A DNA stretch of 64,000 nt from the NCBI GenBank assembly GCA_003058495.1, contig QBVC01000013.1, forward strand, positions 1-64,000, given 5' to 3'. Below, one piece after another: positions 32,586-40,514 of the stretch (within the stretch, counting starts at the first letter, position 1; every line of letters starts with the position of its first letter). The position numbers and the translations under genes were made by a program. The stretch is from a gamma proteobacterium symbiont of Ctena orbiculata. GTDB lineage: Bacteria; Pseudomonadota; Gammaproteobacteria; Chromatiales; Chromatiaceae. The notes beneath the pieces are model-generated. The model made no database searches. It had not been told where the DNA came from and was given only the letters and a program-made list of their open reading frames with translations.

Positions 32586-34616
32586 ATGCAGATGACAGCC
32601 AACACAGTAAAACTACAGAACCAGAGCATGAACAAACTTGCAGATGAAGAGACGACCATCGCAACACCCGGCATATTCACCCGAAAGCAGTTGATTGCGG
32701 CGGTGCTTTTTGCCGTCCTGGGACTCTATCTGTCTACCATCGTCCCGACCCTTGAGATCGCCTGGGTCGGCGCCATCCTGCTGCTCACCATCTACCTGTT
32801 CGCCTTTGAGGTGGTCGGTGTCGATGTGGCGGCGGCCACGGTGATGGTGATGTTGGGATTGACCTCCCTGCTGGCCCCGATGATGGGCCTGGAACAGGGC
32901 CTGGTCGACAACAGACATCTCTTCGATGGCTTCTCTTCCAACGCGGTGATCTCCATCATCGCGGTGATGATCATCGGCGCCGGTCTCGACAAGACCGGCA
33001 TCATGAGCAGGGTGGCCGCCTTTATCTTGAAGATCGGCGGCACCACCGAGTCGCGCATCATTCCGATCATATCCGCCACCGTGGGTTTTATCTCCTCATT
33101 CATGCAGAACGTGGGCGCCGCCGCGCTGTTCCTGCCGGTGGTTTCCAGAATCTCCGCGCGCTCCGGATTGTCCATGGCGCGGCTGCTGATGCCCATGGGT
33201 TTTACCGCCATCCTCGGCGGCACCATGACCATGGTCGGCTCCAGCCCGCTTATCCTGCTCAACGATCTGATCCTGACCTCCAACAAGGCCCTGCCCGCCG
33301 AGCAGCAGATGGAGACCTGGGGGCTCTTCTCGGTGACCCCGGTGGGCGTGGCGTTGATCGTCACCGGCATCATCTATTTCGTGATCGCCGGGCGCTATGT
33401 CCTGCCCAAGACCAAGAGCGAAAGCAGCACCGTGGGTTCCGATCCCATGGCCTACTTCAACAAGGTCTATGGGGTCGATTACGCCGTCAACGAGATCGTG
33501 GTGAAGGATGAGAGCGACCTGATCGGCAAGAAGCTGGATGACGTGGAGACATCCTACAGGATCCGGGTAATCGCCAGTAAACAGCCGGGGGAAGAGGCGA
33601 GAGTCGGCCCAGGCACCATCGGTCGCGATACCCAGTTCCGCGCCGGCATGGTGTTGGGTATAGTCGCCGATCCCTTCGATCTGGCCCACTTCGTGGACAA
33701 GTACAACCTGAAAAAACGCCGCGAGCTGCGTACCTTTGCCGAATCGCTCTCGGCGAATAAATCGGGTATCGGCGAAGTGGTCATTCCGCCGGGCTCCAGC
33801 CTGATCGGCAAGAGCGCGCGGGATGTCTGGATGCGCAAGACCTATGGCCTGGCGATGATCGGCCTGCATCGTCACGGCGAAACCATGCGCGAAGGCGACG
33901 ATATCCGCAACATGAACCTTCAGGCCGGTGACACCCTGGTCGTGCACACCGCCTGGAACGTGCTGCAGCGTATCGAGCAGGATCGCGATTTCGTGGTCGT
34001 CACCACCGAGTATCCCCATGAAGAGGAGCTGCGGCCCAACAAGATCCTACCCGCCGCGATCTTTTTCAGCATTGCGTTGTTCATGGTGCTGTTTACCGAT
34101 ATCCGCCTCTCCGTGGCGCTTCTCACCGGGGCCATGGGGATGGTGTTGTCGGGGGTTCTGAAGATCGAAGAGGCCTATGAGGCGGTTAGCTGGAAAACGG
34201 TATTCCTGCTTGCATCCCTGATCCCGTTGGGATTGGCGGTGGAGACATCGGGCACGGCGAAATGGATCGCAGAGCAGGTGCTCTCCGTCGTCGGCGACAT
34301 GCCGATCTGGGTTATCCAGGGGGCGGTCGCTCTGCTCGCAACCTTCTTCACCCTGGTCATGTCGAATGTGGGCGCAACCGTGCTGTTGGTTCCTCTGGCG
34401 GTGAATATCGCCATTGGCGCAGATGCGAACCCCGCGGTCTTTGCCCTGACTGTCGCCATAGCCACCTCCAACTCGTTCCTCATTCCCACCCACCAGGTGA
34501 ACGCGCTGATCATGGGTCCGGCCGGTTACCGGGTAACCGATTTCATGAAGGCCGGCGGTATCATGACCGTTCTCTTTCTGGTGGTAATGATCAGTGTGAT
34601 GAGTCTGGTGTTCTGA
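32586..34616 (+). CDS. SLC13/DASS-type anion permease with two RCK_C (TrkA_C) domains
   Basis: The 676-residue protein starts at ATG 32586 (later ATGs at 32592 or 32628 are possible; no strong ribosome-binding site decides). Helices flank two cytoplasmic RCK_C domains at about residues 300-370 (DYAVNEIVVKDESDLIGKKL) and 393-465 (GIGEVVIPPGSSLIGKSARD), the layout of bacterial SLC13-family transporters such as sulfate and dicarboxylate permeases. The repeated SFMQNVGAAALFLP and VMSNVGATVLLVPL motifs form the two substrate/Na+ sites. RCK_C domains usually bind small ligands that gate transport. It should import an anion with Na+. It is followed by a Na+/H+ antiporter gene. Confidence 0.85.
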   Translation: MQMTANTVKLQNQSMNKLADEETTIATPGIFTRKQLIAAVLFAVLGLYLSTIVPTLEIAWVGAILLLTIYLFAFEVVGVDVAAATVMVMLGLTSLLAPMMGLEQGLVDNRHLFDGFSSNAVISIIAVMIIGAGLDKTGIMSRVAAFILKIGGTTESRIIPIISATVGFISSFMQNVGAAALFLPVVSRISARSGLSMARLLMPMGFTAILGGTMTMVGSSPLILLNDLILTSNKALPAEQQMETWGLFSVTPVGVALIVTGIIYFVIAGRYVLPKTKSESSTVGSDPMAYFNKVYGVDYAVNEIVVKDESDLIGKKLDDVETSYRIRVIASKQPGEEARVGPGTIGRDTQFRAGMVLGIVADPFDLAHFVDKYNLKKRRELRTFAESLSANKSGIGEVVIPPGSSLIGKSARDVWMRKTYGLAMIGLHRHGETMREGDDIRNMNLQAGDTLVVHTAWNVLQRIEQDRDFVVVTTEYPHEEELRPNKILPAAIFFSIALFMVLFTDIRLSVALLTGAMGMVLSGVLKIEEAYEAVSWKTVFLLASLIPLGLAVETSGTAKWIAEQVLSVVGDMPIWVIQGAVALLATFFTLVMSNVGATVLLVPLAVNIAIGADANPAVFALTVAIATSNSFLIPTHQVNALIMGPAGYRVTDFMKAGGIMTVLFLVVMISVMSLVF

Positions 34617-34636
34617 GATAACAGGTAGTCATAACA

Positions 34637-36064
34637 GTGTTGCGCATTTTACAAACGTTTGGCCTTCTCTCGCTTGTTTGTCTGCTACCCATAACCGCAG
34701 TCGCAGCTGAACTGGAGACAGATCACATAGACTTGACTGCCAATTGGGTGGGTTTCTTGGCCATTGGCGTATTTCTCATGGCCTACCTGTTGGTAATGGT
34801 CGAGGAGTACACCCACCTTCGCAAATCCAAACCCGTGATCATCGCTGCCGGTGTGATCTGGGGATTTATCGCCTGGGTCTACGCCAGCCACGACATGCCT
34901 GATGCGGCAGCCAACGCGGTGCGCCACAATCTTTTGGAATATTCAGAGCTGATGCTCTTTCTGCTGGTGGCGATGACCTATATCAACACCATGGAGGAGC
35001 GGCGCATATTCGATGCCTTGCGTGCCTGGTTGATCCGCAGCGGCTTCGGTTTTCGCTCACTCTTCTGGATCACCGGCATCCTGGCCTTTTTCATCTCGCC
35101 GATCGCCGACAATCTCACCACCGCGCTGTTGATGTGCGCCGTGGTGATGGCGGTTGGCGGCGACAACAGCCGATTCATCAATCTGGCCTGTATCAATATC
35201 GTGGTAGGCGCAAATGCGGGCGGCGCCTTCTCGCCCTTTGGCGACATAACCACACTGATGGTCTGGCAGAAGGGCATCATCGAGTTCTGGACCTTTTTTA
35301 CCCTGTTCATTCCGTCAGCCGTAAATTTCCTGGTGCCGGCCGCCATCATGCACTTCGCCGTTCCGGATATTAAGCCGGCTGCCTCGACAGAGACTATCGT
35401 GATGCAGCGGGGGGCAAAACGCATCATCGCCCTGTTCCTGGCCACCATCGCAACCGCCGTCTCATTTCATAACTTTCTTCACATGCCGCCGGTGATCGGC
35501 ATGCTGTGCGGTCTAGGCTACCTGCAACTTTTCGGCTTTTACCTGAAACGAACCGCCCACAGGGATCACCATGGCAGACCCGATAACATCGAACACGATG
35601 GAGAGATGGGATCGCCCGTCGCATTCGACGTCTTCACCCCGGTTGCCAGGGCCGAATGGGACACCCTGCTCTTCTTCTACGGCGTCGTTCTCTGTGTCGG
35701 CGGGCTTGGTTTCCTGGGCTATCTGGGCATGGTATCGGAGTTGATGTATACGGGATGGGGAGCCACCTCCGCCAATGTGGCGATCGGTGTGCTCTCGGCC
35801 ATTGTCGACAATATCCCGGTGATGTTCGCGGTACTGACAATGAACCCCGATATGTCCATCGGTCAATGGCTGCTGGTCACCCTGACCGCGGGTGTCGGTG
35901 GTTCCCTGCTTTCCGTCGGCTCGGCTGCGGGCGTCGCGCTCATGGGGCAGGCCAGGGGTAGATATACCTTTTTCAGCCATCTGAAATGGACCCCCGCCAT
36001 CGCCATCGGCTATATCGGCTGCATACTTGCCCACATGGCGGTTAACAGCGGCTATTTCACATGA
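34637..36064 (+). CDS. nhaD: NhaD-type Na+/H+ antiporter
   Basis: GTG 34637 opens a 475-residue protein with a hydrophobic signal-like N-terminus (ILQTFGLLSLVCLLPITAVAA) and about twelve helices. It carries the NhaD/CitM-type motifs ISPIADNLTTALLM and ANAGGAFSPFGDITTLMVWQ, and the matching second-half VDNIPVMFAVLTMNP. NhaD exchanges cytoplasmic Na+ or Li+ for H+ in marine and alkaliphilic gammaproteobacteria. It lies 20 bases after the SLC13-type gene, consistent with an operon in which Na+ brought in by symport is pumped out again. The gap afterwards (36065-36624) holds no gene apart from a palindromic repeat pair. Confidence 0.88.
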   Translation: MLRILQTFGLLSLVCLLPITAVAAELETDHIDLTANWVGFLAIGVFLMAYLLVMVEEYTHLRKSKPVIIAAGVIWGFIAWVYASHDMPDAAANAVRHNLLEYSELMLFLLVAMTYINTMEERRIFDALRAWLIRSGFGFRSLFWITGILAFFISPIADNLTTALLMCAVVMAVGGDNSRFINLACINIVVGANAGGAFSPFGDITTLMVWQKGIIEFWTFFTLFIPSAVNFLVPAAIMHFAVPDIKPAASTETIVMQRGAKRIIALFLATIATAVSFHNFLHMPPVIGMLCGLGYLQLFGFYLKRTAHRDHHGRPDNIEHDGEMGSPVAFDVFTPVARAEWDTLLFFYGVVLCVGGLGFLGYLGMVSELMYTGWGATSANVAIGVLSAIVDNIPVMFAVLTMNPDMSIGQWLLVTLTAGVGGSLLSVGSAAGVALMGQARGRYTFFSHLKWTPAIAIGYIGCILAHMAVNSGYFT

Positions 36065-36337
36065 CATTGATCATGGTCAGACAACCAAATTCCAGCAAAA
36101 AACCTGTTGGGTCAGGAATATGCGCATCGATATATCGCACGGCCGCTTACACATGCATGTCGGAGCAAACTTCCTGAACATGATTCATGCTCACAGAGTC
36201 AGGTTGGTAAAGTCATAGGAACGACGATTTGTCGCTTATCTTACTGTTCTAGCATCAAACCCCTGCCGGAGCATTTAAAACCCGTTGAAACACCCGTGAG
36301 TTGTATTACTTAGGGAGCCTCTGACTCATTCTCTTTA

Positions 36338-36406
36338 CGTCATCCCGGCGTATGCCGGGATCCAGGAAAATCAAGCATATAGATTCCGGCTTTCGCCGGA
36401 ATGACG
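36338..36406. repeat. Inverted pair of REP-like hairpins (BIME-like)
   Basis: Hairpin one (36342-36361) is ATCCCGGC-GTAT-GCCGGGAT; hairpin two (36383-36402) is ATTCCGGC-TTTC-GCCGGAAT. They are linked by an outer CGTCAT...ATGACG repeat, so the unit is a mirrored pair. GTCATTCCGGCGAAAGCCGGAATCC-type repeats are a common dispersed intergenic family. It may also act as a terminator for the nhaD operon. Confidence 0.8.
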
Positions 36407-36624
36407 AATTAATCAGAGCTTACTTAGTTATCAAATCACCCCAAGTAAGCAGCATTCCTCTCGGATGCGGAATTCCCACTTGGTGACATGGAATCCAGTG
36501 CCATTCAGACCACACAGGATGGATCAGCCACTGTATCAGGCTTCTTTTTTGTTTTTACTAGCGACAAACAATGGCTAACTCGGTTATTCTTCCGAAACAA
36601 ATACCTACACCAGGACAGTGATCC

Positions 36625-37443
36625 ATGCCTGAATCCAGCCCAACACAAAACATGGCCATCTTTTGCGACTTCGAGAATGTTGCATTGGGAGTGCGTGATG
36701 CCAACTATGCGGCCTTTGACATTCAAAAGGTGCTGGAGCATCTATTGCTTAAAGGCAATATTGTGGTGAAAAAGGCCTATTGCGATTGGGATCGTTACAA
36801 AGAGTTCAAGGCCACCATGCACGAAGCGGCATTCGAATTAATCGAGATTCCCCACGTACGTCAATCAGGCAAGAACTCGGCGGATATCAGGATGGTGGTT
36901 GACGCACTTGATCTCTGCTACACCAAGCTTCATCTCGACACTTTCATCATTATCAGTGGAGACTCAGACTTCTCCCCACTCGTCAGCAAGTTGCGTGAAA
37001 ACAACAAAGTAGTCATCGGTGTCGGCGTCAAGAACTCCACATCAGACCTGCTTACAGCCAATTGCGACGAGTTCATCTTCTATGACGATCTGGTGAGAGA
37101 GAGCAAAAAGTCCATTCGAACTCGACGTAAAAGTTCCAGCAAAAAAACCGTTAAAAAGAAATCCTCGCAGAAACAACTCAGTGAAGACGAGAAGAGAAAA
37201 CTGGAGGCACTTGACCTGGTTGTTTCCACGGTGGAAGACCTGATTCGGGAACGCGGAGAAACGGGAAAAGTATGGGGCTCAATGGTCAAACAAACCCTGA
37301 AGCGCCGCAAACCCGGTTTCAGCGAGCGATATCATGGCTTCAGTACTTTCAACGCGCTACTCGAAGAGGCGCAGGAACGAAACCTGTTGATCCTGGAAGC
37401 CGACGAAAAGTCCGGTGGCTATATGATAAAAAGTGCCGCATAG
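36625..37443 (+). CDS. NYN-domain ribonuclease-like protein with C-terminal LOTUS/OST-HTH domain
   Basis: ATG 36625 follows CAGGA. Residues 1-~155 form a NYN (PIN-like) nuclease domain with the acidic residues Asp15 (FCDFENVA), Asp87 (NSADIRMVVDALD), Asp113 and Asp115 (SGDSDFSPLV), which coordinate the catalytic metal. A lysine/serine-rich linker (RTRRKSSSKKTVKKKSSQKQ) leads to a C-terminal LOTUS/OST-HTH-like domain from about 195 (VWGSMVKQTLKRRKPGF, YHGFSTFNALLEEA). LabA/DUF88 proteins of this architecture are RNA-linked and of poorly known function. The surroundings are isolated intergenic sequence. Confidence 0.82.
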   Translation: MPESSPTQNMAIFCDFENVALGVRDANYAAFDIQKVLEHLLLKGNIVVKKAYCDWDRYKEFKATMHEAAFELIEIPHVRQSGKNSADIRMVVDALDLCYTKLHLDTFIIISGDSDFSPLVSKLRENNKVVIGVGVKNSTSDLLTANCDEFIFYDDLVRESKKSIRTRRKSSSKKTVKKKSSQKQLSEDEKRKLEALDLVVSTVEDLIRERGETGKVWGSMVKQTLKRRKPGFSERYHGFSTFNALLEEAQERNLLILEADEKSGGYMIKSAA

Positions 37444-37920
37444 TCAAAACATAAGACAGATAGAAACCAGCTCACCGGGAAGTTCTTAGATAATTCTTAC
37501 GAATATCGCCTGAGCGAATCAAGATTGACCCATCATCAGGGGTATATTCTTGAGTTTTAACGCTGGGCCGCTCCTTGCCCTGATCCTCTCCGTAGAGTTG
37601 GTGGATTATTGCCGATTTACAGTTGTTTACAATTCGGGAGCTGTTGATCGATAGCTCTTGTCCTGGATCACCCACCCTCTCGAACCCACAACCCACAAAA
37701 GGCTTACTTTCTGATTTTACTTATTTTTTTGCAGATACTGGACCCTGGCAGATTCAGCTCCACCCCTCGTTCGTCTATTAATCTGATAGCAGTCTGGAAT
37801 GCCAAACCCAATCCTCCCGCATCTCAGGCAGCGGTGACAATCAAACCGCTAAAGATTGCGACTCGCCTGGCGATACAGTTGTAACAAAAAAATTTGTCAC
37901 TGATATTTACGACCACTCTG
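37444..37920. other. Gene-free gap before the PilZ protein gene
   Basis: No convincing gene. A minus-strand frame at 37472-37696 exists (74 codons) but has no ribosome-binding site and no recognisable protein signature. A TCGAACCC motif near 37680 looks like a tRNA T-arm but has no matching acceptor or anticodon arms. The stretch before 37921 contains the promoter of the next gene, with an AT-rich region at 37885-37905. Confidence 0.5.
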
Positions 37921-40386
37921 ATGCAAACGAAAAGAATTCAATCAGAAGGGACGAACAACACCAGGCAGGGATCCAACGCTTCAATCGAGTTTCTTCAACG
38001 TGTCGAGCGCCAACGCCTCGACAGCGAGTGCATCTACCCGCTCGATCTCAGGATGCATGTAAAGCATCCGTGTAAACGTTTTTCCTATCGCGGCCGAATC
38101 CTGTGGCTCGACACAGAGGCGCACCGTCTCTTCCTTGACGGCTTGAGGAAAAATGCGGGGGTGTTCACCGTTGAGACCTATGAATCCATTCTCAGGCGCC
38201 ATGCCGACAAAATAACGGAACCGAAGCAAACAGGCGGTGTGACCGATTTTGACGGCGCGACTGGGGTATCTCCATCAACTGCGCCTGGAGCAACTGTCTC
38301 CAACCCCTCCTCTGCTGCGGATCGGCCCGGTAACAATCTTGCAATCGACCTCTCCTACTTCGAAAAAAGGATCTATGACCGATACAAAATCACCCTGAAC
38401 ATGGATTTGATCTGGAATGGCCAGACCTACGCCGCTGAAACCCGCGACATCTCCCAATCCGGTTTGCAGCTCCGCTTGAAGACGCCCATTGACGTTTCAG
38501 AGAGTGACTTGGTGAGGGTCGATGTCATGCCCTCGGTCTGGCGCCAGCTCGACCATCCAGAGATCAATTACCGCGTTGTGCGGATCCGTCGCCTGTTGAA
38601 CGATACCCTTCTGGCGCTGCAGTGTGTCGAGAGTGAAGCGAAGGATGGCCTGGCGGTGATATCGGAACACATCAAGGGTTCTGCGCAGACAGCCGTGTCT
38701 GAACAGACCGACCCGGAAGACGCCCTGCTCACGGCACAGGCATTGCTGGCGGAACGTTTCTATATGCGCTCCACATCCATAATGCCCTTCTTCATATTCG
38801 ATAGCCAGGACGGTGACTCGCCTCTGCGCATCATTTTCGGCAATCAGGTTAATCTGCGTTCCCTGAACGCCTTCAGCAACGCCCAAGGCGGATTCGATTT
38901 CTCCACCCTGGTCACGGCAAAACGTATAAAGCTGTTGACCAGGCTGGCAATAAGGAACAGCAAGGCGGACACCCTGATCGCGGTCTATCGTTCCCCGGAT
39001 CATGAGAAACCGCAGATCGTAGCCGATCTTGAGTGCACGAGCCATAGACAGTGGTGTCAACTCCTGAAGCGATATATGTATCAGCCGTTTTTCCGCGTAT
39101 TCAAGGTTGTTGCACGGGTAGCCAACAGGCCTGTGGAGATGCGAATCGATGAGGCACTGGCTCCGCTTCCCGATGAGAGTGACAAGTTCGTCCGCAAGCT
39201 GCTCATGGATGCCATATCGCTGTCATTCGTAGGCGCCATGATCGACGTCACTGAACAGGTTCGTAAATGGCGCCATGGCGACCACAGCTCTGAGCAGAAC
39301 ACATTTGAGAACCCGACCATCTATAGCGAATACCAGCACTCCCTAACACCTCCTCAAATGGTGCCCATCCACTATATCCAGGAAAAACGAAGCGAAGACC
39401 GCTATCTGGGCCAGATGCAGGTCGAGGTCGATATCGACGGACAACGCTATCCCGGCAAGACCCGCGATGTATCGGCGCATGGATTGTCTGTTCATATCGC
39501 AGACTCGGATCTCTCTCATGTCGGCAAGGGAAAGGCTACGGTGACCTTCACGAAACTCGAGGCGCGAAGCTCGAGCATGAGCCGTATTAAAGGCACCTTT
39601 CGCAAGGTTCCGGCTGAAATTGTCGGCGCACCGGCAGCCGGGGAACAATTGTTGCGTCTCAAGATCAGTGACACCCCGAAAGGCAACCAGTTTGCCCATG
39701 CGTTTTCCGGTTTTTTGGCCAAGCGTCAATCAGACCTGCGTCTGGAGACCTCGCATACACTTCGCGCCGTCACCTCACGCCTCTACTCATCGATCTTTAT
39801 CGAAAGCACAGCGACCCTACCCCTCTTCATCTATTGCAGATCACAGAACGACTGGACCTTCAGACTCGGCATCACTGCCTCCCCCTCCCCTCTGGTTGAC
39901 TATTTCGAGGTCGCTGACGGCGAATTCGATTTCAGTGTAATGACCATGAATGGCCGCTTGCAGCGAATAATGCAGGAGGTGATCGAATCCGGCTCGGCTG
40001 AGATCATCCTCTACCTCAGTAAAGAACGTCGTGGAGACGCGGCCGAGTTCAAAATCGACTCTCTGGCCGACTTTGAAATCAGCGATGAGTCACAACGATC
40101 TGATTTCGTGCGCCGCGCCATGGAGCATGATTTTCGTTGCGTCAAACTGATTGTAAATCAACCGGATGTACCGCCGAAGGCCGAGATCGAACAGGCAATC
40201 GACCGGCTGGTAAAACTCTCCCCGGGCAGGAGCAAACGCCTGAAGACCGAGTTCGAAAACCTGATTGCGATCGGTGATGCAGTGGATATCACCGGACTGG
40301 TGGATGACGTATGGACCGATGGGCCTTCCCAAAGTGATGCTGAAGAGATCATCGGATTAGATGTAGAGTATGGCATCGGCGACTAG
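37921..40386 (+). CDS. Large c-di-GMP-binding protein with duplicated PilZ modules
   Basis: The likely start is ATG 37921 (a TTG lies nine codons earlier), giving 821 residues. The first PilZ domain has R-x-x-x-R at 150-154 (RIYDR) and D-x-S-x-x-G at 176-181 (DISQSG). The second has RSEDR at 490-494 and DVSAHG at 516-521; both sets of c-di-GMP-binding residues are intact. Each PilZ is followed by a similar ~190-residue region: FYMRSTSIMPFFIFD...GGFDFSTLV and IFIESTATLPLFIYC...GEFDFSVMT. The whole is an internal duplication of a PilZ-plus-unknown module. There is no membrane segment. It is likely a cytoplasmic c-di-GMP effector for motility or adhesion. Confidence 0.85.
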   Translation: MQTKRIQSEGTNNTRQGSNASIEFLQRVERQRLDSECIYPLDLRMHVKHPCKRFSYRGRILWLDTEAHRLFLDGLRKNAGVFTVETYESILRRHADKITEPKQTGGVTDFDGATGVSPSTAPGATVSNPSSAADRPGNNLAIDLSYFEKRIYDRYKITLNMDLIWNGQTYAAETRDISQSGLQLRLKTPIDVSESDLVRVDVMPSVWRQLDHPEINYRVVRIRRLLNDTLLALQCVESEAKDGLAVISEHIKGSAQTAVSEQTDPEDALLTAQALLAERFYMRSTSIMPFFIFDSQDGDSPLRIIFGNQVNLRSLNAFSNAQGGFDFSTLVTAKRIKLLTRLAIRNSKADTLIAVYRSPDHEKPQIVADLECTSHRQWCQLLKRYMYQPFFRVFKVVARVANRPVEMRIDEALAPLPDESDKFVRKLLMDAISLSFVGAMIDVTEQVRKWRHGDHSSEQNTFENPTIYSEYQHSLTPPQMVPIHYIQEKRSEDRYLGQMQVEVDIDGQRYPGKTRDVSAHGLSVHIADSDLSHVGKGKATVTFTKLEARSSSMSRIKGTFRKVPAEIVGAPAAGEQLLRLKISDTPKGNQFAHAFSGFLAKRQSDLRLETSHTLRAVTSRLYSSIFIESTATLPLFIYCRSQNDWTFRLGITASPSPLVDYFEVADGEFDFSVMTMNGRLQRIMQEVIESGSAEIILYLSKERRGDAAEFKIDSLADFEISDESQRSDFVRRAMEHDFRCVKLIVNQPDVPPKAEIEQAIDRLVKLSPGRSKRLKTEFENLIAIGDAVDITGLVDDVWTDGPSQSDAEEIIGLDVEYGIGD

Positions 40387-40514
40387 AGTCAACTCAGGTC
40401 GACGCCGCGATTCAAGCCATCGATGAAATCGCCGTTTATCCTGCCCCGCATGCTGTCCGCATCGGTGTAGATCAGGCCCAGGCGATCAGCTGGCAGCTGG
40501 GTACAGTGATTGTT

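Noticed and set aside
37472-37696. 74-codon frame and a T-arm-like GTTCGAGA motif near 37680
   Set aside because: No tRNA acceptor or anticodon arm could be paired, and the frame lacks a start signal.
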